NCBI RefSeq assembly: GCF_051235805.1
Contig: NZ_JBPNXV010000001.1
Coordinates: 62,001 to 126,000 of the forward strand
Direction: 5' to 3'
Source of the DNA: Pseudothermotoga_B sp051235805
Lineage (GTDB): Bacteria > Thermotogota > Thermotogae > Thermotogales > DSM-5069
Length of the DNA stretch: 64,000 bases
The notes below the pieces were generated by a model. It did no database searches. It saw only the letters and a list, made by a program, of their open reading frames with translations, and was not told the DNA's origin. Shown here one piece after another: positions 43,847 to 53,164 of this stretch. Within the stretch, counting starts at the first letter, position 1; every line of letters starts with the position of its first letter. A program made the position numbers and the translations under genes.

Positions 43847-45235
43847 TTGTTGAATGAAAAGGTTGTTGAGAATTTGATAAACCACGGGGTGAGAAAGGGG
43901 GCAAACTTTGTCGAGGTCTTCGCCGAGGACAGGTTCGAGACGGCTATGTCAATGATCGACGGCAGGGTGGAGACAGCCAAAAGTGGTCGAGAGTTTGGAA
44001 TAGGATTGCGAATTTTCAAAGGCTATCAGCAGGTTTACGCTTACACCAATGATCCTTCAGAAGAGCAGCTTTTCAAAATGCTTGAAAGATTGACCGATGC
44101 CCTTGATATCAATGAAGATCTTGAAAAGCCAATAGATATGTCAAGAAGCGATATCAAGAACTCTCACATAATCTTCTATTATCCACAAGAGGTTAGTAAA
44201 TCGGAGAAAGCCAGAATAATGAAGTTGGCTCATGAAGGGGCAAAGGGCTATTCTAATCTCATAACACAGGTCGTTGTTAGGTACTTAGATTACGATCAAA
44301 GGGTGTTCATAGCTAATTCAGATGGGTTGATGGCAGAAGATCGCAGGGTCAGAACGAGATTGGTAGTTAACGCTGTGGCTTCAAAGGATGGAGAGCAAGA
44401 ATCTGGTTTTTATGGACCTGGTGCAGCTATGGGAATTGAGTTTTTCAACTTGCTGAATCCTTTGGACATAGGTGCTGAAGCCGCGAGGATTGCCGATAGA
44501 ATGGTCAGAGCCGAGTTTGCACCAGCCGGAAAGATGACAGTCGTCGTTGCAAACGAGTTCGGTGGAGTTATCTTTCATGAAGCCTGTGGTCATTCCTTAG
44601 AGGCTACCTCTGTGGCAAAGGGTGCATCTGTATTCGCTGGGAAGTTGGGTGTAAAGATCGCTGCTGACTGCGTTTCTGCAGTGGACGATGGAACGATACC
44701 CAATGCCTGGGGATCAGCCAACATAGACGACGAGGGCACACCTACTCAGAGAAATCTTTTGATAGAGAATGGCATACTGAAAACTTATCTGGTCGATCGT
44801 TTCAACTCAACCAAACTCGGCATAAAGCCAAACGGGTGTTCTCGTAGACAAAACTATAAGTTCATTCCGACTTCGAGGATGAGCAACACCTTTATCTTGC
44901 CAGGCAAATACTTGCCAGAGGAGATAATTTCTGCTACCGACTATGGGTTATATGCGAAGAAGATGGGTGGTGGATCTGTTCACCCTGCGACTGGTGAGTT
45001 CAACTTCGCCGTGGCAGAAGGATATCTCATCGAAAAAGGTAGGATAACAAAACCTGTTCGTGGAGCAACTTTGATTGGGAAGGGTTCTGAGGTGATTCAG
45101 AAGATAGACATGGTTGGAAATGATCTAGCACGCGGTCAAGGAATGTGTGGGTCTGTCTCTGGTAGTGTTCCTGCAGATGTGGGGCAGCCCACGATCAGAG
45201 TCTCTGAACTCATAGTTGGGGGGCGAAATAGATGA
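43847..45235 (+). CDS. tldD: TldD metalloprotease subunit
   Basis: Catalytic half of the TldD/TldE (PmbA) protease, which degrades unfolded peptides and processes some peptide natural products. The zinc motif HEACGH (HEXXXH) is in GGVIFHEACGHSLEA. 462 aa if started at TTG 43847, seven bases after GGAGGT; GTG 43838 lies inside that ribosome site. Followed by pmbA with four-base overlap. Confidence 0.93.
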   Translation: MLNEKVVENLINHGVRKGANFVEVFAEDRFETAMSMIDGRVETAKSGREFGIGLRIFKGYQQVYAYTNDPSEEQLFKMLERLTDALDINEDLEKPIDMSRSDIKNSHIIFYYPQEVSKSEKARIMKLAHEGAKGYSNLITQVVVRYLDYDQRVFIANSDGLMAEDRRVRTRLVVNAVASKDGEQESGFYGPGAAMGIEFFNLLNPLDIGAEAARIADRMVRAEFAPAGKMTVVVANEFGGVIFHEACGHSLEATSVAKGASVFAGKLGVKIAADCVSAVDDGTIPNAWGSANIDDEGTPTQRNLLIENGILKTYLVDRFNSTKLGIKPNGCSRRQNYKFIPTSRMSNTFILPGKYLPEEIISATDYGLYAKKMGGGSVHPATGEFNFAVAEGYLIEKGRITKPVRGATLIGKGSEVIQKIDMVGNDLARGQGMCGSVSGSVPADVGQPTIRVSELIVGGRNR

Positions 45236-46563
45236 GAGTAGAAACCTTCAAAGACAAGGTCTTCGCCTATTCGAAGAAAAAAGGTTTTGACGATTGTGAA
45301 CTGCTCTTTATGAAAATCAAGGAATTTGGTGTTACGGTGAGCAAACAGAATGTCGAAAATTATACAGATGCAGATTCTTTTGTCGTCACCTTCAAAGGTT
45401 TGAAAGACGGTAAGTCTGCTTTTTCTTCTTCGGAAGTCATTGATGAAGACGCGGTGAAATTCTTGGTAGACAGCGCATACGAGAATTTTTTAATAACAGA
45501 TACTCTCGAAGAAGATTCTATCTACGATGGATCAGGAGAGTATTCACCTTCACAGAGATTTGAAGATCAGTTTGCATCGATCTCCGTGAAAGAGAAGATA
45601 AGAATGGCAAAGTTCTTAGAAGAGAAGGCACTCTCTTGTGACAAAAGAATTGCCATGGTGATCATGAGTTCTTACTCACACGAAGCTTACCAAATCACTA
45701 TCTTCAACACCAAAGGAGTTGAACTCTCTGAGAGCACTGGCTTGGGTGCTTGTTTTGTCTATCTTGTGGCATCGGACGGTAATAAGCCAAAGAAAGGCTG
45801 GAAAGCCGTTTTTGGTTCAAGCCCAAACGAGATAGACTTGAACAAAGTGGCATCTGAGGCTGCAAAAGAGGCACTTTCACAACTTGGAGCTGAAAGTCTT
45901 CGCAGCGGTAAATACCGAGCAATACTGAGAAATGATGTCTTTGCAGACCTCTTTTCTGCCTTCATGCCGATTTTTTCCGCAGAAAGTGTTCAGAAAGGAC
46001 TTTCTCCACTCAAGGGTAAGATCAACTCTAAGATAGCGAGTGACAAACTGACTGTCTTGGAAGATCCGCTCTTTGACAAAACACCGATAAAGAGATCTTT
46101 TGACAACGAAGGTGTACCAACCAAAAGGAAGTTGTTCATCGACCAAGGAGTTTTGACGACCTATTTTCACTCTCTCAAATCTGCGAAAAAAGACAGAGTG
46201 CAACCAACGGGAAATGTTTTCACCTTCAAGTGTGTACCATTGAACAGTATTGTCAAGCCTGGTGAGAGTAGTTTCCCAGAACTCATGAAAAAGATGGATG
46301 AAGGTGTCATAATAACTGGCCTTGATGGATTGCACTCTGGCGTCAGGACGGTCTCTGGCGAGTTTTCAGTTAGCGCAGTCGGATATTACGTACAAAGAGG
46401 TGAAGTCGTAAAACCGGTGGAACAGATAACTATTTCTGGTAATTTCATCGATTTACTCAAAAGCATAGAGGAAGTTGGAAACGATTCAGAATTGGTTTCT
46501 GGTTCTGCATACTTTCCGTCAGTTTTGCTCGACAGCATAGATGTCGCGGGTAATCTGTCTTGA
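45232..46563 (+). CDS. pmbA: PmbA/TldE metalloprotease partner subunit
   Basis: Non-catalytic partner of TldD, 443 aa, same fold but no HEXXXH. Typical segments are DNEGVPTKRKLFIDQGVLTTY and SGEFSVSAVGYYV. ATG overlaps the tldD stop. No promoter between them, so they are co-expressed. Confidence 0.92.
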   Translation: MRVETFKDKVFAYSKKKGFDDCELLFMKIKEFGVTVSKQNVENYTDADSFVVTFKGLKDGKSAFSSSEVIDEDAVKFLVDSAYENFLITDTLEEDSIYDGSGEYSPSQRFEDQFASISVKEKIRMAKFLEEKALSCDKRIAMVIMSSYSHEAYQITIFNTKGVELSESTGLGACFVYLVASDGNKPKKGWKAVFGSSPNEIDLNKVASEAAKEALSQLGAESLRSGKYRAILRNDVFADLFSAFMPIFSAESVQKGLSPLKGKINSKIASDKLTVLEDPLFDKTPIKRSFDNEGVPTKRKLFIDQGVLTTYFHSLKSAKKDRVQPTGNVFTFKCVPLNSIVKPGESSFPELMKKMDEGVIITGLDGLHSGVRTVSGEFSVSAVGYYVQRGEVVKPVEQITISGNFIDLLKSIEEVGNDSELVSGSAYFPSVLLDSIDVAGNLS

Positions 46564-46600
46564 CAACGAACAAGAGCTGCATTTTGATCTGAAATTGATA

Positions 46601-46629
46601 TTGACAGATTGTTGTTACTGTAGTATCAT
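46601..46629 (+). promoter_or_regulatory. Promoter of the amino-acid ABC transporter operon
   Basis: TTGACA (46601-46606), 17-base spacer, TATCAT (46624-46629). Transcription would start near 46636, leaving a leader of about 200 bases before the first gene. Confidence 0.75.
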
Positions 46630-46635
46630 ATGAAA

Positions 46636-46813
46636 AACATTTGTGAAGGTGATCAAATGTGACAGATCGTAATACTTGGCTCCAACCTCTAACAATTGAA
46701 ATAAAGCATCCTGCGAAGTATAGCCCGGTTGATCCCCCGGGTGGTGCTTCGTTGGATGCCACCTGATTAGGGAAGAAAAAGTTGACAACCGGGCTGTGAA
46801 AAACAGCCCGGTT
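46636..46813 (+). ncRNA. Structured leader RNA, candidate riboswitch or attenuator
   Basis: It holds: (1) hairpin ACATTTG/CAAATGT (46637-46643, 46654-46660) whose loop AGGT may pair with ACCT at 46685-46688; (2) a long interrupted stem GCATCC, CGAAG, CCCGG (46706-46728) with CCGGG, CTTCG, GGATGC (46737-46759); (3) AGCCCGGTT (46722-46730), complementary to the left arm of the terminator; (4) ATACTT (46672-46677), complementary to AAGTAT (46716-46721), which competes with stem 2. This is a two-state design. It matches no riboswitch class I know. Confidence 0.65.
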
Positions 46814-46817
46814 TTTA
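46787..46817 (+). terminator. Intrinsic terminator of the leader
   Basis: AACCGGGCTGT - GAAAA - ACAGCCCGGTT then TTTATTTT: an 11-bp perfect stem, 22 bases before the first gene of the transporter operon. Confidence 0.9.
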
Positions 46818-46838
46818 TTTTATATGGAGGTGGTTTTG

Positions 46839-47597
46839 GTGAAAAGGTTTTTGGTTTTTCTAATCTTAGCGTTGGCAGGGTTGATAGTCTTTGGTTCTTT
46901 GATCGAAGAGATCCAGAAAAGGGGTGTTCTAAGGATTGGTCAAGACGAAGGCTACATGCCGCTGTATGGTACCAATGAAAAGGGAGAGCGCGTCGGGCTT
47001 GAGATCGAGCTCATCACCAAGATGGCTGAGATTCTTGGAGTAAAAGTTGAATTTGTGATCGTCAACTGGGACGGTATCATACCTGCCCTTCTCTCTGGAA
47101 AGTTTGACATGATCTTTTCCGGTATGACTATAACGCCCGAACGCGCTCTTAAGGTGAATTTTTCGCTGCCTTATCTCACAGTAGGCCAGGCTATATTGTA
47201 CAACAAATCAGTCTATAAAACTCCACCGACTTACGAAGAACTTTCTCAAAAACAGATAAACATAGCCGTTCAACTCGGTACAACCGGGGAGTTCACTGCC
47301 AGAAGAATGTTTCCAAAGGCGAAGATTCTCACTTTTTCAACCATGGATGAGGCAGCCTTCCAAGTGGTCTCAAAGAGGGCAGAGATCATGGTGAATGATT
47401 CGATCTACGTTAAGTTCTTAACTCAAAAATACGATACGCTCGGAATGGTTCAAGAATTGTTGAGCCTTGAAGATCTTGGAATTGCCATAAGGAAAGGTGA
47501 CCTGGAGACACTCAGATGGCTTGATACTTTTGTGCAGTGGGCAAGAACAACTGGTTTGATCGATGAACTGTACAGAAAATGGCTTGAAACTGAGTGA
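46839..47597 (+). CDS. Amino-acid ABC transporter substrate-binding protein
   Basis: Periplasmic binding protein of the polar amino-acid (PAAT, SBP_bac_3) family, 252 aa. Signal peptide (KRFLVFLILALAGLIVFGS), then the usual IQKRGVLRIG and SGMTITPERAL. Ligand-contacting residues around GYMPLYG are not those of the Thermotoga arginine-binding protein as I recall it, so the substrate is open. GTG 46839 is five bases after GGAGGTGG. No lipobox cysteine. Confidence 0.9.
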   Translation: MKRFLVFLILALAGLIVFGSLIEEIQKRGVLRIGQDEGYMPLYGTNEKGERVGLEIELITKMAEILGVKVEFVIVNWDGIIPALLSGKFDMIFSGMTITPERALKVNFSLPYLTVGQAILYNKSVYKTPPTYEELSQKQINIAVQLGTTGEFTARRMFPKAKILTFSTMDEAAFQVVSKRAEIMVNDSIYVKFLTQKYDTLGMVQELLSLEDLGIAIRKGDLETLRWLDTFVQWARTTGLIDELYRKWLETE

Positions 47598-47629
47598 GGG
47601 CGTAAGCCCTCGCTCGTGGAGGTGAAACT

Positions 47630-48352
47630 GTGAAAAGAAAGATCTACGCGATTCTTCTAACAGCTTGCCTTCTCATTGTGATCTATTTTTCAATCGCGCA
47701 GGTTTACCCGTTCAATTGGTCCGTTGTTGTTCGATATCGTGTTGTATTTTTGAATGGATTAATAACCACGATGAGCTTGAGTGGTTTTTCGCTGCTGCTT
47801 TCCTTTTCGATAGGCATAATCTTTGCACTCATGAGAAGATCTATCGGCATCTTGAGAGAGTTTGCCTCTTTGTACGTTTTTTTCTTCAGAAATACACCTT
47901 TACTTGTTGTCATACTTCTGACTTATTATGGCCTTGGGAGTGTATTTCCTTTCGACAGATTTTGGGCAGCCGTCTTTGGCCTATCAGCTTTTGAGGGTGC
48001 ATACCTTGCTGAAATCATTCGCTCTGGTCTCGATGCCGTTGACAAAGGAGAACTTGAAGCTGCCTTTGCTTTGGGTCTGACGAGATCGGAGGTTTTCATA
48101 TATGTGCATTTCCCCCAAGCGATTCGAATTTCTCTACCGGCATTGATAGGACAATCGATAAGTTTGGTGAAAGACAGCTCTTTGGCATCGGTGATAGCCC
48201 TGGCAGAGCTGACCATGACTGGACGTCAAGTTGGAACACAGACACTTGCATCTTTTGAAAGTTATCTTACCATAGCGGTTTTCTACGTCGCCATAACCAG
48301 TGTTCTCTCCTTCTTAGGGCACTGGCTCGAAAGGAGGCTTGCAATACCGTGA
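47630..48352 (+). CDS. Amino-acid ABC transporter permease
   Basis: Membrane permease of the His/Glu/Gln/Arg/opine group, 240 aa, with about five spans. The EAA loop (ELEAAFALGLTRSEVFIYVHFPQA) and a later SLVKDSSLASVIALAEL segment are present. GTG start 47630 follows GGAGGTG. The spacing to the binding-protein gene is 32 bases. Confidence 0.93.
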   Translation: MKRKIYAILLTACLLIVIYFSIAQVYPFNWSVVVRYRVVFLNGLITTMSLSGFSLLLSFSIGIIFALMRRSIGILREFASLYVFFFRNTPLLVVILLTYYGLGSVFPFDRFWAAVFGLSAFEGAYLAEIIRSGLDAVDKGELEAAFALGLTRSEVFIYVHFPQAIRISLPALIGQSISLVKDSSLASVIALAELTMTGRQVGTQTLASFESYLTIAVFYVAITSVLSFLGHWLERRLAIP

Positions 48353-49080
48353 CTTTACTCAGGGTTGTTGATGTTCACAAGAAATATGGAAAAACAGAGG
48401 TTCTCAGAGGTGTTTCCTTCGAAGTATCTCAAGGGCAGATCGTGGTAATCATGGGACCATCTGGTGCTGGCAAATCAACATTACTCAGAACCATAAATTA
48501 TCTGGTGCCCCCAGACAGTGGTGAGATCTTTTTCAAGGACGAGAAAATAAACAACGATTTGAATCTTCTCAGACGTGTTAGGTCTCGAATTGGTTTTGTT
48601 TTTCAGCATTTCAATTTGTTCAGTCATATGACTGCCATAGAAAATGTCATGCTCGGATTGGTGAAGGTGAAAAAGCTCTCAAGAGATGAAGCATATCAAG
48701 TTGCTATGAATGCCCTTGAGATCGTTGGATTAACTGAGAAAGTCAACAGTTATCCTTCACAACTTTCGGGTGGTCAAAAGCAAAGGGTTGCGATTGCACG
48801 TGCTTTAGCGATGAAGCCTGACCTCATACTCTTCGATGAACCAACATCGGCGCTCGATCCCACCCTTGTTGGAGAAGTTCACCAAGTCATGAAGAAATTG
48901 GCGTTGAACGGTCACACAATGATAGTCGTTACACACGAAGTCAGTTTTGCCAAGAGCGTCGCTTCGAGGATTTTGTACATGGAAGATGGGATCATTATTG
49001 AGGACTCAGATCCAGATAGTTTTTTCAGCCAACCTGTTTCTCAGAGTGCGAGAAATTTCATAGCAAGCGTTTATTCTTGA
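48349..49080 (+). CDS. Amino-acid ABC transporter ATPase
   Basis: GlnQ/HisP-type ATPase, 243 aa. Walker A GPSGAGKST, Q-loop FQHFNLF, signature LSGGQKQR, Walker B LILFDEPTSALD and the H-loop VVTHE are all intact. Overlaps the permease by four bases. Its 3' end overlaps the convergent ABC gene by 23 bases with no terminator between. Confidence 0.95.
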   Translation: MTLLRVVDVHKKYGKTEVLRGVSFEVSQGQIVVIMGPSGAGKSTLLRTINYLVPPDSGEIFFKDEKINNDLNLLRRVRSRIGFVFQHFNLFSHMTAIENVMLGLVKVKKLSRDEAYQVAMNALEIVGLTEKVNSYPSQLSGGQKQRVAIARALAMKPDLILFDEPTSALDPTLVGEVHQVMKKLALNGHTMIVVTHEVSFAKSVASRILYMEDGIIIEDSDPDSFFSQPVSQSARNFIASVYS

Positions 49081-49897
49081 GTTCGATCAATTCTCTGGTA
49101 CCTATGTTTTTGACATTGAGTACTTTACACCGTTCGAGCAGCTCAGGAAGCTTTTCTTTTTCTGCAAGGAGTGAGGTTTTTCCATTCAAGGTAGAAAGAA
49201 CACAACTATCAGAAGGGAAGACACCTTCCACCTGGACGATGTAAAACCTTCCTGTGGGCAATTCGTTCACAAGCCCACTGAAGGCGACCTTGCCTTCATC
49301 CAAAATCACCACATAATCTGCCAATGTGGTTACTTCGACTTCGTCGTGGGTACTGAGCAGTATCGTGGTGCCTTTCTTTTTCATTTCCAAAAGCAACTGC
49401 CACAAAGATTGCGTCGATTCTTGGTCAAGCCCATTCGTGGGTTCATCGAGAATGACCAATTGTGGCTCACTCATCAGAGCGATTGCAATCACGAGTCTTT
49501 GTAGCAGACCCTTTGAAAAGGTCTTAACGGGTTGGTCTGTGATGGGTATGCCAAATCTCTCCATGATTTGATCCGGCCTAACCTTTATTTTCCTTATATT
49601 CGCGAAGTGCTTTATATTTTCCCAAGCACTGAGCTCCCCTATTAATGAAGGTTTCTCTGGTACAAAACTCAGAATCTTTCTGATCTTGTTCGGCTCTTTC
49701 ACCAAGTCTACATCGTCTATCTTCACAGACCCTGTCTGTGGCTTAACAACTGTGGCAAAGATTCTGAGCAGAGTAGTTTTACCAACCGCGTTGCGACCCA
49801 AAAACGCGATGCATTTTTCTTGAGATTCGAAGGTTACATCCTCAAGAACCTTCTTACCACAAAATGATTTACTGACCTTTGAACAACTTATTTTCAT
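49058..49897 (-). CDS. Orphan ABC exporter-type ATPase
   Basis: ATPase of the CcmA/BcrA group, 279 aa. Walker A GRNAVGKTT, signature FSKGLLQR (divergent, common in this group), Walker B LVILDEPTNGLD, H-loop STHDE. No permease adjoins it; the unpaired ABC-2 permease is at 21211-22323. Last gene of the kamA-dnaN operon, two bases from dnaN. Confidence 0.88.
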   Translation of the reverse strand: MKISCSKVSKSFCGKKVLEDVTFESQEKCIAFLGRNAVGKTTLLRIFATVVKPQTGSVKIDDVDLVKEPNKIRKILSFVPEKPSLIGELSAWENIKHFANIRKIKVRPDQIMERFGIPITDQPVKTFSKGLLQRLVIAIALMSEPQLVILDEPTNGLDQESTQSLWQLLLEMKKKGTTILLSTHDEVEVTTLADYVVILDEGKVAFSGLVNELPTGRFYIVQVEGVFPSDSCVLSTLNGKTSLLAEKEKLPELLERCKVLNVKNIGTRELIELKNKRLL

Positions 49898-49899
49898 CT

Positions 49900-51000
49900 T
49901 TACACAATCCTTATCGGCATTACTATGTACAGATAACCTTCTACGTTCAGAGGGTTTATCTGCAGAGGGCTTGTACTGTCCACAAAGTTGAATTCAACTT
50001 CATCTGTGTGAATGTGTCTTAAGGCTTCCAAGAGAAAGGTTGGATTGAATGCGGCGACGATATCCTCGCCTTCTTTTCTCACAAAGATTTCTTCGTTCAC
50101 TTCACCTGAGTCAGGACTCCTGCTGCTCAAAGACAGAACTTCTTCATTGATTTCCAATTTTGCCGATTCGCTTCCTCTCTTTGCTATGACCATAGTTCTC
50201 CTGAGAGCCTCGAGTAAGTCATTTTTCGAAAGTATCACTTTGCTCTTAAAGGCTTTGGGCAAGACCTTCTTGTAGTCAGGAAAGTCTATTTCCACAACTC
50301 TCATAACAGTTTCGATATTCGAAGTGCTCAGAGATAACCTTTTTCCGTCGTAACGAATCGTAACGGTAGATTGGGAACAGTTCTGTAAGATGCTCTGCAG
50401 CTCTTTCATGCTCTTCAAAGATATCAGGAAGTTTGACTCACTCTGTGTTGCAAGTCTTTCCTCAGCTAAAGCCAGGCGGAAACCATCGGAAGCAACGAGT
50501 CTCAAGAAGCCGTTGCCGATCTCCCAAAAGACACCGTTCAGATTTCTCATGAACTCGTCCTTTGCGGCGCAAAAGATCACTCTCTCTATCATTTCACTGA
50601 TTGTTTTGGCTTCAACGGCAAGTGAATAACCCTCCGCTGGGAGTGTAACCTGGGGGAACTCACTTGGATCCATCGTTGGAACCCTAAATCTACTGCGACC
50701 AGATTCCACACTCAGCAAACCCGAAGAGAAGCTCAGTTGGACCTTTCCTTCGTTGGGTAAAGTTCTCACAATTTCATAGAGTATCTTTGCGTCAACGGCG
50801 AATTTGCCGAATTCCTCTGTCTCACAATCTAAGGCGGCTTTGACTCCTGTTTCCAGATCAGTTGCGTGAAGGTATGTTCCTTCTTGTGAAAGGTCAAAAA
50901 GAATGCATTCCATTATGGGCTTGATCGTCTTGGAAGGCACCGTTTTTGAAACAATCGAGATCTTATTGGAAAGTTCACTTGCCTCTACGGTGATTTTCAT
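49900..51000 (-). CDS. dnaN: DNA polymerase III beta clamp
   Basis: Sliding clamp, 366 aa in three similar domains, ending in YIVMPIRIV as normal. Located away from dnaA, in an operon with Mrr-like proteins, KamA and a P-loop protein; it starts two bases after the P-loop gene stop. No promoter is seen directly upstream. Confidence 0.96.
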   Translation of the reverse strand: MKITVEASELSNKISIVSKTVPSKTIKPIMECILFDLSQEGTYLHATDLETGVKAALDCETEEFGKFAVDAKILYEIVRTLPNEGKVQLSFSSGLLSVESGRSRFRVPTMDPSEFPQVTLPAEGYSLAVEAKTISEMIERVIFCAAKDEFMRNLNGVFWEIGNGFLRLVASDGFRLALAEERLATQSESNFLISLKSMKELQSILQNCSQSTVTIRYDGKRLSLSTSNIETVMRVVEIDFPDYKKVLPKAFKSKVILSKNDLLEALRRTMVIAKRGSESAKLEINEEVLSLSSRSPDSGEVNEEIFVRKEGEDIVAAFNPTFLLEALRHIHTDEVEFNFVDSTSPLQINPLNVEGYLYIVMPIRIV

Positions 51001-51002
51001 CG

Positions 51003-51905
51003 CTATCCCTCCTGAGAATCAATATACATTATGTCATATGGGCGATATCCATACGACTCTATAAGTCTAACAACTTTTTCTTCAAGCCATGGTCTGTCAA
51101 AAAGATTTATGTAGATCTTTTCGAGTATCAACTCTTTCACAGTATATATATTATCAAATTTCGACAGAGTCCCGAAAAATGAAAATGGATTTGCCAAACA
51201 AAACTTCACCGAACTGAACTTTCTCGCCGTCTCTTCTACGAGCACACCTGGGACAAAGATCCATTCGTATTCTTCTTTTTCATGGGCGCTGTAGTTGAGC
51301 AACGAATCACCCATCTTTACAACAGAACCATCAGATTTCAGCCCACAAACCATTTCACAGTCTTTGAAGGTCTCCCTCACATCTTCAGGAGCAAGCGAGA
51401 GTCTCACAGCTTGAAAGACACGTTCTATCGATCTTGTGAGCTCTCTTTCACCCATTTGTGGATCTGAACCTATCACGAAGATTAAGCGAGCTTTCTCTGT
51501 AAATCCTGCGTGTACAACTCTATCCAAAGCTCCATCAACTATGAGTGTCTCGAAGTCATCTCTTCTTGAGACAATCTCAATCGCTTTTGGTGTTGCTCCG
51601 GCAACTATGACGCGTGAAGGTAACAACGATCTTGCTAAGAGTATTGTCCCTGCTAATGGATTTTCATCGATTATTTCCATGATTGAAAAGTGTGAGCCAT
51701 TTAGAAATTTTTCACAAGTGAGAACAAAATCGTTTTCTTTGAGCTCGATATATGGCTTAGGCGAGCCAGTTATGTTGTCGAACTCTTCACCATCAAAACC
51801 GATACTTGCAACACAGATATTATTTGTTGTCTGTATGAGATGTTTTACAACTGTTGTCTTTCCCACATTCTTGGCATTGCCCACAACGTAGATTACCTTT
51901 GCCAA
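51003..51905 (-). CDS. P-loop protein next to kamA, possibly aminomutase-reactivase (KamB)-like
   Basis: A 300-aa protein. Walker A GNAKNVGKTT, a conserved-looking LIVDGALDRV Walker B-like region, and EKARLIFVIGSDP. TTG 51905 is supported by GGAGGT eight bases upstream; it overlaps kamA by 13 bases. Its position and P-loop recall KamB of lysine 5,6-aminomutase clusters, but no kamDE genes are here, so this is only a suggestion. Other options: a GTPase/ATPase of unknown function. Confidence 0.6.
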   Translation of the reverse strand: MAKVIYVVGNAKNVGKTTVVKHLIQTTNNICVASIGFDGEEFDNITGSPKPYIELKENDFVLTCEKFLNGSHFSIMEIIDENPLAGTILLARSLLPSRVIVAGATPKAIEIVSRRDDFETLIVDGALDRVVHAGFTEKARLIFVIGSDPQMGERELTRSIERVFQAVRLSLAPEDVRETFKDCEMVCGLKSDGSVVKMGDSLLNYSAHEKEEYEWIFVPGVLVEETARKFSSVKFCLANPFSFFGTLSKFDNIYTVKELILEKIYINLFDRPWLEEKVVRLIESYGYRPYDIMYIDSQEG

Positions 51906-53149
51906 TCTCGTGACCTCCGAATTCTCTCTGAATCTTCTGGAATCAGATATTTTCGCTTTCCAGTCAACAGTGATGCTATTCCATCTGTACTCTTTCTTTC
52001 ATCTTCGATATAGTCCTCTTGGCACTCGCTTCTATAATCGCGAGGTTCATGATAGACGAAGATGCCTCCTTCGTAGTTTCTGACTACCACTTTACCTTCA
52101 CCCATTGAGATGAGATATTGCGGTTCTATGGGTATCTTTCCTCCGCCTCCAGGGGCATCTATTACATAGGTCGGTACCGCAAAACCAGAGGTATGACCTC
52201 TCAAATACTCGATTATTTCTATACCTTTTGCGACAGTTGTCCTGAAATGAGACAAGCCTCGTGACAGATCACATTGGTATATGTAATAAGGTCGGACTCT
52301 GTTTTTGACCAGCTCGTGCACGAGTTTCTTCATCGTCTGTGGACAGTCGTTCACACCTCGAAGCAGAACACTTTGATTGCCCAGTGGGATCCCTGCATCT
52401 GCCAGCATCGTAAGAGCTTTTCTGGACGCGTCGGTGAATTCTTTGGGATGGTTGAAATGAGTGTTCAACCAGATGGGATGATATTTCTTCAGCATGTTCA
52501 CGAGTTCCTCTGTGATTCTCATTGGCAGGACAACAGGAGTACGAGTTCCTATTCTTATGATCTCCACATGTTCTATCTCTCGAATCTTTGAGATGACACT
52601 TTCGAGTCTCTCTGTTGAGAGAGTCAGTGGATCTCCTCCAGACAAGAGTACATCCCTTATCTTCTTGTGAGACTTGATGTACTCAACAGCCTTATCGAGA
52701 TATTCATCGGGAAGTGGGGCATCGGTCTCGCCTGCAAATCTTCTTCTAGTACAATGTCTACAATACATGGCGCACTGATCGGTCAACAGCAAAAGCACAC
52801 GGTCTGGATATCTGTGAGTGAGCCCTTTTACCGGCGAGTCGATGTCTTCATGAAGTGGGTCGGACATTTCTTCACTCGATATGTTCAACTCCTTAGCAGT
52901 TGGAATAGCCTGCATGCGAACAGGACATTTAGGGTTTTCTGAGTCCATTAAGGTCGCGTAGTACGGCGTTATCGCCATCCTCAGGAATTTCAGAGAATGT
53001 CTCACGCCTTCTCGTTCTTGTTCGGTTAGATTGACTACCCTTTGAAGCGTGTCGAGATCCATTATCCTGTTTCTCAGTTGCCAATGCCAATCGTTCCACT
53101 CTGCTTCTGATACGTCTTTCCAAATCGGGATTTCTCTGAAATCTCTCAT
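51893..53149 (-). CDS. kamA: Lysine 2,3-aminomutase-family radical SAM enzyme
   Basis: Interconverts L-lysine (or glutamate) and its beta isomer. The radical SAM motif CAMYCRHC (CX3CX2C), RRRF, and the PLP-lysine segment DAPGGGGKIP are present. About 418 aa from the second ATG (53149); the first ATG at 53158 is only one base from the AAGGAGG site. No ablB acetyltransferase adjoins it, so a beta-lysine osmolyte role is not shown. Confidence 0.88.
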   Translation of the reverse strand: MRDFREIPIWKDVSEAEWNDWHWQLRNRIMDLDTLQRVVNLTEQEREGVRHSLKFLRMAITPYYATLMDSENPKCPVRMQAIPTAKELNISSEEMSDPLHEDIDSPVKGLTHRYPDRVLLLLTDQCAMYCRHCTRRRFAGETDAPLPDEYLDKAVEYIKSHKKIRDVLLSGGDPLTLSTERLESVISKIREIEHVEIIRIGTRTPVVLPMRITEELVNMLKKYHPIWLNTHFNHPKEFTDASRKALTMLADAGIPLGNQSVLLRGVNDCPQTMKKLVHELVKNRVRPYYIYQCDLSRGLSHFRTTVAKGIEIIEYLRGHTSGFAVPTYVIDAPGGGGKIPIEPQYLISMGEGKVVVRNYEGGIFVYHEPRDYRSECQEDYIEDERKSTDGIASLLTGKRKYLIPEDSERIRRSRDWQR

Positions 53150-53164
53150 TTCGCTCATGCCTCC

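Noticed and set aside
46730..46760. T-box-like GGGTGGTGCTTCG in the transporter leader
   Set aside because: It resembles the T-box bulge, but the following bases do not give the conserved ACCGCG and its complement, the leader is too short for the specifier domain, and Stem I motifs are missing.
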